Source: DP-19 sp036496285 (GTDB lineage: Bacteria > Desulfobacterota > Binatia > UTPRO1). From it: DNA of 64,000 nucleotides. Both the position numbers and the translations under genes were made by a program. Location: assembly GCA_036496285.1 (NCBI GenBank), contig DASXLI010000114.1, forward strand, positions 21,601 through 85,600, given 5' to 3'. The notes beneath the pieces were generated by a model that saw nothing but the letters and a program-made list of their open reading frames with translations, searched no databases and was not told the origin of the DNA. Positions 1-13,185 of this stretch are shown here, one piece after another; position 1 is the stretch's first letter; every line of letters begins with the position of its first letter.

Positions 1-782
1 CGCGCGAAGACCCGCGCGAAGTTGCGCGGGCTCATCGCCACCTGCCCGGCGAGCATCTCGACCGACAGGTCGCTCGCGAGGTGGTCGGCGATCCACGCCT
101 GCAGCTCGCGGATCGGCTCACGGTCGGCGGCCTGGGTGGCGAGCTGCGCGCTGTACTGCGATTGTCCACCGGGCCGGCGGAGGAACATCACGAGCTCGCG
201 CGCCACCGCGTAGGCGACCTCGCGCCCCTCGTCCTCCTCGACCAGCGCGAGCGCGAGGTCCATGCCGGCCGTGACGCCCGCCGAGGTATAGACGTTGCCG
301 TCGCGCACGAAGATCGGATCCGGGTCGACCGTGAGCGACGGGAAGGCGCGCGCCAGCGCTTCGCAGGCGTGCCAGTGCGTGGTCACGCGGCGCCCGTCGA
401 GCAGGCCCGCCGCCGCGAGGATGAACGTCCCGCTGCACACCGAGCCGAGGCGGCGCACGCGCGGCGCGAGCCGCCGGAGCGCACCGAGGATGGCCGGGTC
501 GCGCATGGCCTCGGCGGTGCCGTTGCCGCCGGCGACGAGCAGCGTGTCGATGCAGTCGCGCACCGACCCGACCCGGCGGTCGGCGACCAGACGGATGCCC
601 GAGGACGCCCTCAGCATGCCGGCCCTGGCCGCCAGCACCTCCACCCGGTAGGCGTCGTCCGCGCGCTTCCCCTCCTCCCGCAGGAGGCGCGCCGTCCGCC
701 CGAAGACCTCGAGCGGCCCGGTCACGTCGAGCACCTGGACGCCGGGAAACGCGATCATCGCAATGTGGCGCGTGCGCTGCAT
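1..782 (-). CDS. GlxA-family transcriptional regulator (DJ-1/PfpI + AraC HTH), 3' end outside window
   Basis: The minus-strand frame starting at ATG 782 (MQRTRHIAMIAFPGVQVLDV) runs to the window edge without a stop. Residues about 1–190 form a DJ-1/PfpI (class I glutamine amidotransferase-like) domain with the nucleophile-elbow-like segment GSVCSGTFILAAAGLL. The last readable part (ADHLASDLSVEMLAGQVAMS) begins an AraC-type helix-turn-helix. This order is typical of GlxA-type regulators of about 320 residues, so roughly 60 residues are missing. Such proteins usually act as cytoplasmic activators of catabolic genes, with the DJ-1 part as a non-enzymatic sensor. The target is unknown. The long frame offset from it at 118–831 is a shadow. 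Confidence 0.88.
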   Translation of the reverse strand, partial: MQRTRHIAMIAFPGVQVLDVTGPLEVFGRTARLLREEGKRADDAYRVEVLAARAGMLRASSGIRLVADRRVGSVRDCIDTLLVAGGNGTAEAMRDPAILGALRRLAPRVRRLGSVCSGTFILAAAGLLDGRRVTTHWHACEALARAFPSLTVDPDPIFVRDGNVYTSAGVTAGMDLALALVEEDEGREVAYAVARELVMFLRRPGGQSQYSAQLATQAADREPIRELQAWIADHLASDLSVEMLAGQVAMSPRNFARVFA

Positions 783-892
783 GACGCTCTCTATCGACCT
801 TCTGCAGGTTGGCCGCAAGGACGTTCTCCACACGGATTCTGCCACCACGGGCAAACGGCTGCGAAACGGCGGAACTCAGCGAAAATACTAGA

Positions 893-2356
893 CTAAGGGC
901 GCCGGGAGGCGCGCTCGACGCAATCGCGGAACAGGCGGTGCCAGTTCGTCACCGTCCCGAACTGTTGCACGTACGACTCGAGGCCGATGAGCGCGCGCAC
1001 CAGGAAGACGCGGTGGCCGGGGGTCTTGAAGATGCGGTGCTCGAAGCCGATCGACGCCGCCTCCATCGCGCGGTCCATCGAGCGGTACTCGCGTGGGTCG
1101 AACGGCTCGTCGTGCAGCACCGGCTCGAAGACGAGACGCATGATGCGGATGAGCGGCGCCGGATCGTCGCCGCGGTCGAGGAAGCCGAGGCGGAGGAACG
1201 CGTCGGCCATCGCGTCGTCGTCATCGTCGAGGATGGCGCGCGACAAGTCGACGTAGGCGGCGCGGATCGGCTCCGGGAAGACGCGCACGCTGCCGAGGTC
1301 GAGCATGCAGAGGTGCGGGTGGTGGGTGACGAGGTAGTTCCCCGGATGCGGATCGGTGTGGAGGATGCCGAACTCGAACACCTGCCGCCACAGCACGCGG
1401 AAGTACTTGATCGCGACCCAGTCCTTGAGATCCTGATCGACTCCGGGCGCGAGGATGTCCTGCAGCGGGTAGCCGTCGAGCGCGCTCATCGTCAGCACGC
1501 GCCGCGACGAGAACGCCGCGAAGGGCTCCGGGATCACGACCTCGGGATCGTCGGCGAAGCGGCGTCCGAACTCGCGCAGGTTCGCTGCCTCCTTCACGTA
1601 GTCGAGCTCCTCGCGCAGGCGCTCCTCGAGCTCGGCGTAGAGCTCGGTGGCGTCGATCTTCTGCCGCATGACGTCGCGGCCGATACGCGACAGCGTCTGC
1701 AGGAGCGCCTTCACGTTCTTCAGATCCTGGACGACGGTGTCCTCGACGCCGGGGTACTGGATCTTCACGACGACGTCGTCGCCGCCGGGGAGTACGGCGC
1801 GGTGCACCTGGCCGAGCGACGCCGCCGCGAAGGCGTCGGGCTCGAAGCGCTCGAAAAGCTGCTCCGGCGGCGCGCCGAGCTCGCTCCTCACCTGGGCGCG
1901 GATGACGTCGTACGACATCGGCGGCACCGACGACTGCACGGTCGAGAGCACCTCGAGCGCCTCGGGTGGCAGGAGATCGCTGCGCATGCTGAGCATCTGC
2001 GTCAGTTTCATGAACGCGCCCTTGAGCTCGGTCGAGCGCTCGACGATGCGCATCGCGTTCCGCACGTGCGCGTCGAGCAGGTCGCGGTCGGTACGCTCCT
2101 GCGACTGAAAGGGGCGCTTCAGCGCCTGCCAGATGTAGCTGCTGCCGAGCGAGGTGGTGAGCGTGCCGACCTTCAGGACGCGGCGCGCGCGGCCGGTCGT
2201 GAGGCCGCTCTCACCGCGCGGACGCGCCTTGGCGCGCGGCGTCTGCCCGGTGGAGCGCGGCGGCGCGGCTGTCTTCGGCGGCAGGCTCGCGCGCGGCGGC
2301 AGCTTCGCGCGTCCGTGCGTCGCGCTCGCCGGCGTACGTTTTCCGGATGTGCTCAT
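893..2356 (-). CDS. ABC1/AarF/UbiB-family atypical kinase-like protein
   Basis: The 487-residue product has a basic, Pro/Ala-rich N-terminus (about 1–60) followed by an ABC1/UbiB kinase-like core. Visible motifs are the Ala-rich loop AAASLGQVH, the VAIK-like Lys in VVVKIQYPG, the catalytic-loop region HTDPHPGNYLV and the metal-binding CMLDLGSV. The family-defining KxGQ motif reads KLTQ here, so its Gly is replaced by Thr. UbiB/COQ8 relatives support isoprenoid-quinone biosynthesis or lipid homeostasis and are usually ATPases rather than protein kinases. No ubi gene is adjacent, so the quinone role is inference. The C-terminus lacks the two membrane helices of UbiB, which suggests a soluble or peripheral protein. 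It stands alone between glxA-like and hppA. Confidence 0.85.
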   Translation of the reverse strand: MSTSGKRTPASATHGRAKLPPRASLPPKTAAPPRSTGQTPRAKARPRGESGLTTGRARRVLKVGTLTTSLGSSYIWQALKRPFQSQERTDRDLLDAHVRNAMRIVERSTELKGAFMKLTQMLSMRSDLLPPEALEVLSTVQSSVPPMSYDVIRAQVRSELGAPPEQLFERFEPDAFAAASLGQVHRAVLPGGDDVVVKIQYPGVEDTVVQDLKNVKALLQTLSRIGRDVMRQKIDATELYAELEERLREELDYVKEAANLREFGRRFADDPEVVIPEPFAAFSSRRVLTMSALDGYPLQDILAPGVDQDLKDWVAIKYFRVLWRQVFEFGILHTDPHPGNYLVTHHPHLCMLDLGSVRVFPEPIRAAYVDLSRAILDDDDDAMADAFLRLGFLDRGDDPAPLIRIMRLVFEPVLHDEPFDPREYRSMDRAMEAASIGFEHRIFKTPGHRVFLVRALIGLESYVQQFGTVTNWHRLFRDCVERASRRP

Positions 2357-2448
2357 CGTGCGGATCCTCCGCCGCGCCCGGGCGACGGAGGGCGTACGCT
2401 AGCGCGCGTGGGTGAAACGCACAATGACGGTGGGTGCGGCGAGACGGC

Positions 2449-4884
<2,436 letters not shown>

Positions 4885-5188
4885 CGTGCACCCTCTCCAA
4901 ACGCGAGGCGCGCTTCCCCCGCCACGGCGGGAAGGCGACGGCCTCATGATTTTCGAGTGGTTGGCCGCCCGACGGAAGGAGGCGGGACGGGCCGTCCCGC
5001 GTCGTCGAACGCTTCAGCGCACTCCGCTCAGTAATGCCCTTACGGACCCAGCGGCCCCGTAGAACCGCGGTTCTGTACCACGGCGTCGAAGGGCTGTCGA
5101 GTTTCGCCTGTCGAGCCTGCTCTTTCTGCGCTCGCCCCTTGCGCTCGCCCGGCGCTCCGTCCGTAAGATGGAACGATAGGGAGGCGTC
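4885..5188. other. Intergenic region between divergent hppA and a small secreted-protein gene
   Basis: These 304 bases separate two divergent genes and must hold both promoters. The hppA Shine-Dalgarno lies at the left end and an AGGGAGG Shine-Dalgarno lies just before 5189. I see no convincing -35/-10 pair and no open frame with coding character. Confidence 0.5.
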
Positions 5189-5622
5189 ATGCGGCTCTCG
5201 CGGTGGATGCTGCTGGGTGCGTTCGCCATCGCGCTCCTCCTGCCGGCGTCCCGGACACTCGCGCGAGCGCACGCGCCCGGCTCCGCGGGTGCCGCGCCGC
5301 GGCCGGTGCGCATCGAAGGCTACTGGAACCGCGATCGTCAGGCGCCCGGCGTGCTTGAAGCCGTGCCGATCACAGCGAGCCTGGGCGGTCAGCCGTGCAT
5401 GTTCGGCATCACGGCCCTGCAGGCGTTCCAGCCCGAGGAAGAAGGCGCCCGGTCCTGCGGCATTCCTCGCTCGAGCCGAGCCTTCGCGTCCTCGGCCGCG
5501 ATGAGATGGTCCGCCGCTTCCTCGACGCCCTGCCGACGCAGAAGATCGTCATCCTCGGGCTCTATCGATCCGGGAGTGGGACGGTCATCCTCAGCTCGGT
5601 CGAGATCGGGCGAGCCGAGTAG
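5189..5622 (+). pseudogene. Small secreted protein of unknown function, interrupted by a frameshift
   Basis: ATG 5189 follows AGGGAGG and opens with a clear signal peptide (MRLSRWMLLGAFAIALLLPA). The frame reads well to about 5446 (FGITALQAFQPEEEGA) and then loses coding character. The next frame continues coherently (PVLRHSSLEPSLRVLGR… VILSSVEIGRAE) to a stop at 5622. Adding one C to the CCC run near 5447 joins the two into a protein of about 144 residues. I recognise no named family. The C-terminal part looks like a compact alpha/beta segment. Because both halves keep sensible protein sequence, either the gene broke recently or a base is missing from this sequence. Confidence 0.6.
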
Positions 5623-5651
5623 CCTCGTCCCGGTCCGACGTCTCGCCCCTC

Positions 5652-5680
5652 TTGACGGCGCGGCTCGTTTCGCTTATTCT
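5652..5680 (+). promoter_or_regulatory. Sigma-70-like promoter with no clear downstream gene
   Basis: TTGACG (5652–5657) and TATTCT (5675–5680) are separated by 17 bases. The following 180 bases on the plus strand contain no convincing gene and run into the 3' end of larB on the opposite strand. A small RNA or a short peptide starting at GTG 5716 is possible but unproven. Confidence 0.35.
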
Positions 5681-5862
5681 TCGCCTCGCGTGGAGTCGTC
5701 TCGCGAAGAAATTGCAGTGACGAAAAGCGGCACTCGGCGCGGGCCGGTGCTATCCGGCGGCCACCCCCATACTGCATCGACGAGTGCAAATCGGTGCGCA
5801 TTTTTTCGCTGTAGATTCGCGAGGTGTCGCGCTGCGCGCGTGTCGAGAAACGTCACTGCTTC

Positions 5863-6612
5863 TCAAGCATGATTGATGCGGCTCGCCGCGACGCCCGCGC
5901 CGAAGCCGTTGTCGATGTTCACGACCGTCACGCCGGCGGCGCAGGAGTTGAGCATGGCCAGTAGCGCGGCGAGGCCGCCGATGCTGGCGCCGTAGCCCAC
6001 GCTCGTCGGCACGGCGATGATCGGTTTGCCGACCAGGCCGCCGACGACGCTCGGCAGCGCGCCCTCCATGCCCGCGACGACGATCAGCACGTGCGCGGCG
6101 TCGAGGCGGGCGCGGGCGTCGAGCAGACGATGGATGCCGGCGACGCCGACGTCGTAGAGGCGATCAACCTCGTTGCCGGAGAGCTCGGCGGTCCACGCGG
6201 CTTCCTCGGCGACGCCGCGGTCGGCGGTGCCGGCCGTGACGACGAGGATGGTCCCGCGGCCGGTACGCGGCACCTCCGCCACCCGCCACACCGCGAGGCG
6301 CGCCTCGGGATGGTAGGTGAACGCCGGCGCCAGGTGCAGCAGCCGCTCGGCCATCGCCGCGCTCAAGCGGGTGACGAGGACGTTCTGTCCCTGCGCGGCG
6401 AGACGGTCGGCGATCGCGGCGATCTCCTCGGGCAGCTTGCCCTCGCCGAAGACGACCTCGGCCTGGCCGGTGCGCAGCGCCCGGTGCGTGTCGGGCTTGG
6501 CGAAGACGAGCTCGGCGAAGGGGAAGTCGCGCAGGGTGTCGAGCGCGGCCTCGATCGCGACCTCGCCCGAGCGGACCCTCGCGAGGAGCTGCGTGAGGGC
6601 GGCACGGTCCAC
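5863..6612 (-). CDS. larB: LarB, pyridinium-3,5-biscarboxylate synthase (nickel-pincer cofactor pathway)
   Basis: LarB carboxylates and hydrolyses nicotinic acid adenine dinucleotide, the first step to the nickel-pincer nucleotide used by lactate racemase and relatives. I take GTG 6612 as the start (VDRAALTQLL…, 249 residues, the usual LarB size). The upstream ATG at 6666 would overlap the preceding gene by 44 bases. The C-terminal half carries the PurE-like fold with TAGTADRGVAEEA and AGMEGALPSVVGGLVGKPIIAVPTS. No larC or larE is in the window. It is the last gene of the minus-strand thiL run, 10 bases after its neighbour. Confidence 0.9.
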   Translation of the reverse strand: MDRAALTQLLARVRSGEVAIEAALDTLRDFPFAELVFAKPDTHRALRTGQAEVVFGEGKLPEEIAAIADRLAAQGQNVLVTRLSAAMAERLLHLAPAFTYHPEARLAVWRVAEVPRTGRGTILVVTAGTADRGVAEEAAWTAELSGNEVDRLYDVGVAGIHRLLDARARLDAAHVLIVVAGMEGALPSVVGGLVGKPIIAVPTSVGYGASIGGLAALLAMLNSCAAGVTVVNIDNGFGAGVAASRINHA

Positions 6613-6622
6613 GAAGGTATCG

Positions 6623-7783
6623 CTACCCCGCGGCGTGCGGACGCACAACGACCTCGCGCACGGCACGGGCGTCGGCCCGGGTCACCTCGATGACGACGCC
6701 GGGAAGCTTCACCTTCTCCCCGGCCCGGGCGATGCGGCCGAGATGGGTGATGACGAGGCCCGCGATGGTCTCGTACTCGCCCTCCGGAAGGTGCCACGGG
6801 AAGCGCTCGTTCAGGTGGTCGATCTGCATGCCGCCCTGGACGCGCACGCTGCCGTCCGGGAGCGGCTCGTGCAGCACCTCGCGCTGATCGTACTCGTCCT
6901 CGATCTCGCCGACGATCTCCTCGAGCAGATCCTCCACGGTGACGATCCCGACCGTGCCGCCGTGCTCGTCGACGACGACGGCCAGGTTCTGGCCGCGCCG
7001 CTGCATGAGGCGCAGCTGGCGGTGCGCCAACTTGTTCTCCGGCACGTACAGCGGCGGCCGCATGATGGTCGCGACCGCGGCACGCGGGTCGACGTCGCCC
7101 AGCAGGTCGAAGGCGTGGACGACGCCGATGATGTTGTACATGCGGACGTGGAACACCGGCACGCGCGAGATCTTCTCGCGCTTCACGAGCGCGATGACTT
7201 CCTCGATCGGCGCGTCGTCGCGCGTCCCGTAGATGTGGATGAGCGGCACCATCAGCTCGCGGACGCGCGTCTCCCGGAACTCGACGATGCGGCGCACGAC
7301 CTGCAGCGACGAGAGCCGCGCGTCGTCGCCGGTGCGCTCGCGGCGTAGGAGGTCGGACAGCACCTGGCCGACGGCCGGCACCTGATGGCCACGCGCGCCG
7401 CCGCCCGTCCGCGCCGCCACCGACTCGATGAGCGCGAGCGGTGCCGCCACCGCCGCGAGCACGCGATGCGCGAACGTGCGCACGCGGACCGGCAGGATGT
7501 GCCGGCGCGCCTGCGCGAGCGAGCGCGGCAAGAGATCGCCGAGCAGTGCCGAGACAGGCGCGAAGCCGAGCACCGGCACCGCGACCACGCTCCAGCCGCC
7601 GGTCGACTCGAGGAGGGCGAGGCCGGTCGCGCCGGCGGCGAGCGTGCCGAACGCCGCCGCCGCGGCCTCGAGGCTCGCCGCGGTGCGGGGTGCGAGCGGT
7701 ACGTAGAGCGTCGCCGAGCCCGCGGCGGCGACCGCGCGCACGGCAAGCGCCAGGGCGGCTAAGCCGAGGAGGACGAAGGCCAT
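6623..7783 (-). CDS. CBS-domain CorC/HlyC-family membrane protein (second of pair)
   Basis: ATG 7783 is preceded closely by GGAG and gives 386 residues, overlapping the upstream paralogue's end by 25 bases. The N-terminal third is hydrophobic (degenerate DUF21-like membrane region). A CBS pair follows (RVRELMVPLIHIYGTRDD… NLAVVVDEHGGTVGIVTVEDLLEEIVGEIEDEYD), then a C-terminal CorC_HlyC (transporter-associated) domain ending near EVVVRPHAAG. Family members are linked to Mg2+/Co2+ efflux or membrane repair; the 'hemolysin' label is historical. Two diverged copies in tandem are common in deltaproteobacterial genomes and may form a heteromer. Confidence 0.87.
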   Translation of the reverse strand: MAFVLLGLAALALAVRAVAAAGSATLYVPLAPRTAASLEAAAAAFGTLAAGATGLALLESTGGWSVVAVPVLGFAPVSALLGDLLPRSLAQARRHILPVRVRTFAHRVLAAVAAPLALIESVAARTGGGARGHQVPAVGQVLSDLLRRERTGDDARLSSLQVVRRIVEFRETRVRELMVPLIHIYGTRDDAPIEEVIALVKREKISRVPVFHVRMYNIIGVVHAFDLLGDVDPRAAVATIMRPPLYVPENKLAHRQLRLMQRRGQNLAVVVDEHGGTVGIVTVEDLLEEIVGEIEDEYDQREVLHEPLPDGSVRVQGGMQIDHLNERFPWHLPEGEYETIAGLVITHLGRIARAGEKVKLPGVVIEVTRADARAVREVVVRPHAAG

Positions 7784-9015
7784 AGCTCCACTCGCAGACG
7801 TTGGATGGCGGTGCCGTCGAGCGCCTCGACGGTGAGCGTGCAACCGTCCATGCTGATGCTCTCGCCGCGCGCCGGTACGTGTCCGAGCCGGTCGATCACG
7901 ATGCCGGCGATCGTCGCTTCGGCACCCGACTCCGGCAGCTGCAGATGCAGCCGCGTGTTGAAGTCGTGCACCGGCACGCGGCCGCTGACGACGAAGATGT
8001 TCGGTCCGCGGCGCTCGATCGGCGGCACCTCCTCGTCGTCGAACTCGTCGCGGATCTCGCCGACCAGGTCCTCGAGCAGGTCCTCCATCGTGACCAGGCC
8101 GACGAGGCTCGCGTACTCGTCGACGACGAGCGCGAAGTGCACCTTGCGCACGCGGAAGTCGCGGAACAGATCGACGATCGGCTTCTCCGCCGAGACGACG
8201 TACGGCTGCCGCAGCAGCGGCTCGATCGCGCCCTGCGTGATCGGCCGGCCGATCAGATCCTTCACGTAGAGGATGCCGACGATGTCGTCGCGCTCGCCGC
8301 GGTAGACGGGGATGCGGGCGCGGCCCGAGTCGTGGATGACCTGCAGGAGCGCCTCCGACGTCACGTCGACCGGCACCGCGACCATGTCGCGCCGGGGCGT
8401 GAGCACGTGGCGGACGGTGCGCTCGTCGATGCGCACCGCCTTCGCGACCAGCGCGCGCTCCGAGTCGCCGATCTCCTCGTGCTGCCCCTCCTCGATCTCG
8501 TCGAGCTCCTCGGGCGCGAAGACGTTGTCGCCGCTCGGCGCCTCGCCGAGCAGCGCGTGCGCCAGACGCCGCCCGACGCCCTTCTCCAGGGTGGCGAGGC
8601 TCGCCAGTGGGCGGAGCAGCCAGCCGGCCATCGAGCCGAGCGTGCCATGCCCGCTCGCGACGCGCTTCGACGAGCGCCCCGCGGCGAGCCCGCGGAGCGC
8701 GATCAGCACCGCGACCACGAGGAAGAGCGCCGCCGCGCCGCCGGCGAGTCCGTAGCGCCGGTAGCCGAGCCCGGCCGTGAGCGCCGCCGCGCCGGCGAGC
8801 GCGAGCTCGCGCCCGACGATCAACGAGATGAGCAGCCGGCGCGGATGGCGGTGCAGCTCGTAGAAGAGCCGGCCGAGCCGGCGCGGGCCCGCCGGCTCGC
8901 GCGCGATGGCGCGCGCCTCGGCGAGTGTCGCCTCGGCGCTCGCGAGCCCGGTCCAGAGCGCGAGCGCGATCGCGAGCATCGCGAGAATGACGATGTCCGG
9001 GGCGTCGATCGTCAC
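7759..9015 (-). CDS. CBS-domain CorC/HlyC-family membrane protein (first of pair)
   Basis: I chose GTG 9015, which overlaps the thiL stop as GTGA and gives 418 residues (MTIDAPDIVILAMLAIALAL…). Earlier frame sequence overlapping thiL is an antisense-like shadow rich in Arg. Membrane helices fill about 1–140 (DUF21 region). Two CBS motifs follow: RHVLTPRRDMVAVPVDVTSEALL and HFALVVDEYASLVGLVTMEDLLEDLVGEIRDEFDDEE. The C-terminal CorC_HlyC domain comes last. The role is probably divalent-cation transport or its regulation; the substrate is not evident. The gene is translationally coupled to thiL upstream and to its paralogue downstream. Confidence 0.87.
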   Translation of the reverse strand: MTIDAPDIVILAMLAIALALWTGLASAEATLAEARAIAREPAGPRRLGRLFYELHRHPRRLLISLIVGRELALAGAAALTAGLGYRRYGLAGGAAALFLVVAVLIALRGLAAGRSSKRVASGHGTLGSMAGWLLRPLASLATLEKGVGRRLAHALLGEAPSGDNVFAPEELDEIEEGQHEEIGDSERALVAKAVRIDERTVRHVLTPRRDMVAVPVDVTSEALLQVIHDSGRARIPVYRGERDDIVGILYVKDLIGRPITQGAIEPLLRQPYVVSAEKPIVDLFRDFRVRKVHFALVVDEYASLVGLVTMEDLLEDLVGEIRDEFDDEEVPPIERRGPNIFVVSGRVPVHDFNTRLHLQLPESGAEATIAGIVIDRLGHVPARGESISMDGCTLTVEALDGTAIQRLRVELWPSSSSA

Positions 9016-10022
9016 CCGGAAGCCCCGCGGCGGAAGCGGAAGTGCTCGTGCCCGTGGCGGCCCGGCGCCTGCACCGTCCGACCGCCGACGGTCACCGCGA
9101 CGCCACGCCCGGCGCGCAGCTCGCCGACGTGCGTCAGCGGGCAGCCGAGCGCCGCCCGCGCCGCGCGAAGCACCGCGACGCGCGCCGGCGGCACGGCGAA
9201 GAGCAGCTCGTAGTCCTCGCCGCCGCCGAGCGCGAGGGCGCGCGCCTGCGCCGGCGCCACGCGCCGCAGCGCCGCCGGCAGCGGCAGCCGGTCGGCGTCG
9301 ATCCGGCCCGCGACGCCGCTCGCGGCGCACAGGCGCTCGGCGTCGATCAGGAGCCCGTCGCTCACGTCGATCATCGCGGTCGCGAGGCGGCGCCGCGCGA
9401 GCACCGCACCCGCACGCAGGCGGGCCCGCGGCTCGCGCCACCATCGCGTGGCGGCGGCGCTGCCGCGGCCACCCCGGCGCGAGAGCGTGCGGACGCCGAG
9501 GGCGGCGCCGCCGAGCGTGCCGGTGACGAAGAGCTGGTCACCGGCGCGGCCGCCTGCGCGGGTCACGGGTTTCGCCGGGGACACGCCGAGCACGGTGACG
9601 GTGAGCGACAGCACGTCCGCCGATGCCAGGTTGCCGCCGACGAGCGCACCGCCCGCCGCGCGCGCGCCATCGCGCACGCCCGCGACGATCGCACGCAGGT
9701 CACGCGCCGGCAGCTTCGGCGGCGCCGCGACCGCGAGCAGCGCGCCGACCACAGTGCCGCCCATGGCGGCGACGTCGCTCGCGCTCACCTCGAAGGCACG
9801 GCGGCCGAGCGCGTGCGGCGAGAGCCACGGCCGGCGGAAGTGCACGCCCTCGACCATCGCGTCGGTGGTGAGGAGCAACGGATCACGGCGCGGCGCCAGC
9901 ACGGCCGCGTCGTCACCAGGCCCGATGTGGACACCGGCGGACGTGAGCATGCTCTCGGGAATCAGATGACGGATCGCCTCGAGCAGGGCCTGCTCGCCGC
10001 GATCACGCAAACGGTCGGTCAT
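9012..10022 (-). CDS. thiL: Thiamine-monophosphate kinase
   Basis: The 336-residue cytoplasmic enzyme phosphorylates thiamine monophosphate to the active cofactor thiamine diphosphate. It has the AIR-synthase/ThiL fold. The metal/ATP motifs GPGDDAAVL (near 33) and TTDAMVEGVHF are present, as are SASDVAAMGG, VGGNLASAD, MIDVSDGLLIDAERL and GGGEDYELLFAVP. The start MTDRLRDRGEQALLEAI matches the family. It lies 21 bases after dnaJ and ends in a GTGA overlap with the CorC-like gene, so it is probably co-transcribed with both. Confidence 0.94.
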   Translation of the reverse strand: MTDRLRDRGEQALLEAIRHLIPESMLTSAGVHIGPGDDAAVLAPRRDPLLLTTDAMVEGVHFRRPWLSPHALGRRAFEVSASDVAAMGGTVVGALLAVAAPPKLPARDLRAIVAGVRDGARAAGGALVGGNLASADVLSLTVTVLGVSPAKPVTRAGGRAGDQLFVTGTLGGAALGVRTLSRRGGRGSAAATRWWREPRARLRAGAVLARRRLATAMIDVSDGLLIDAERLCAASGVAGRIDADRLPLPAALRRVAPAQARALALGGGEDYELLFAVPPARVAVLRAARAALGCPLTHVGELRAGRGVAVTVGGRTVQAPGRHGHEHFRFRRGASG

Positions 10023-10043
10023 GACGGAGCGGCAGCCGCCGCC

Positions 10044-11162
10044 TCAGCCGAACATCTCCTTGACCTTCTCGAGGAACCCCTTGCTCATGGGATGCACCTC
10101 CTCCCCGGACATGCGGGCGAACTCCTCGAGCAGCTCGCGCTGGCGCGCGGTGAGCTTGCGCGGCGTCTCGATCAGGACCCGCACCAGGTGGTCGCCGCGG
10201 CCGTAGCCGTGGAGATCCGCGATCCCGCGCCCCTTGAGCTTGAAGACCGCGCCGGACTGTGTCCCGGGCGGGATGCGGATGCGCGTCTTCCCTTCGAGCG
10301 TCGGGACCTCGATGTCGGTGCCGAGCGCCGCGTGCGGAAAACTGATCGGCATGTCGCAGATGACGTCGTTCTCCTCGCGGCGGAAGAGCGGGTGCTCCTG
10401 CACGCGGATCACCACGTAGAGATCGCCCGACGGACCGCCGCCGCCCCCCGCTTGGCCCTCGCCGCGCAACTTCAGGCGCGAGCCGGTGTCGACGCCGGGC
10501 GGGATCTTCACGCTCAGGCTCTGCGTCTTACGCACCGCGCCCTGCCCGCCGCACGTGCCGCATGGATCGGTGATGGTGCTGCCGCGGCCGTTGCACTGCG
10601 AGCACATCTTGGCGATCGAGAAGAAGCCCTGCTGGAAGCGCACCTGGCCGGAGCCGCGGCACGCCGAGCACTGGCGCGGCGCGCTGCCGGGCTTCGCGCC
10701 CTTGCCGTGGCAGGTCTCGCACGTCGACATGCGCGGCAGGGTAATCGTCTTCTCGACGCCGAACGCGGCCTCCTCGAACGAGAGGTCGAGGTTGTAGCGG
10801 AGATCCTCGCCGCGATGCGCCCGGCTGTGGCTGCGTCCGCCGCGCGGCTGGCCGAAGAAGTCGCTGAAGATGCCGCTGAAGATGTCCTCGAAGCCGGCGC
10901 TGAAATCGAAGCCGGGACCGCCGCCGTTGCCGTTGAACGCAGCGTGGCCGAAGCGGTCGTACTGCGCGCGGCGCTCCCCATCCGACAGCACCTGATAGGC
11001 GGCGGAGGCCTCCTTGAACTTCTCCTCCGCCTCCTTGTCACCGGGATTGCGGTCCGGATGGTACTTGAGCGCCATCTTCCGGTAGGCGCGCTTCAGGTCG
11101 TCCTCGCTGCAATCACGCTCGACCTGCAGCACCTCGTAGAAATCCCGTGTGAACGATGCCAT
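10044..11162 (-). CDS. dnaJ: Chaperone protein DnaJ
   Basis: Hsp40 co-chaperone that delivers substrates to DnaK and stimulates its ATPase. ATG 11162 (MASFTRDFYEVLQV) gives 372 residues; a GTG two codons upstream is possible. The J domain carries the HPD motif in KYHPDRNPGD, followed by a Gly/Phe-rich linker. The zinc-finger region has four repeats: CETCHGKG, CSACRGSG, CSQCNGRG and CGTCGGQG. The C-terminal substrate-binding and dimerisation domain ends MSKGFLEKVKEMFG. It is the third gene of the grpE-dnaK-dnaJ operon. Confidence 0.97.
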   Translation of the reverse strand: MASFTRDFYEVLQVERDCSEDDLKRAYRKMALKYHPDRNPGDKEAEEKFKEASAAYQVLSDGERRAQYDRFGHAAFNGNGGGPGFDFSAGFEDIFSGIFSDFFGQPRGGRSHSRAHRGEDLRYNLDLSFEEAAFGVEKTITLPRMSTCETCHGKGAKPGSAPRQCSACRGSGQVRFQQGFFSIAKMCSQCNGRGSTITDPCGTCGGQGAVRKTQSLSVKIPPGVDTGSRLKLRGEGQAGGGGGPSGDLYVVIRVQEHPLFRREENDVICDMPISFPHAALGTDIEVPTLEGKTRIRIPPGTQSGAVFKLKGRGIADLHGYGRGDHLVRVLIETPRKLTARQRELLEEFARMSGEEVHPMSKGFLEKVKEMFG

Positions 11163-11222
11163 ACGCACTGTGCTTATACCGAAGTCGGGACGGCCGTTCC
11201 ATCGATACAGCGTCGCGTCAGC

Positions 11223-13160
<1,938 letters not shown>

Positions 13161-13185
13161 GAGTTCCCTCCGTCACTCGTTCTCT

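Noticed and set aside
7801..9213. A 470-codon plus-strand frame, and other long plus-strand frames across the thiL–dnaK region
   Set aside because: They mirror the minus-strand CorC-like, thiL, dnaJ and dnaK genes and have low-complexity Arg/Asp/His composition.
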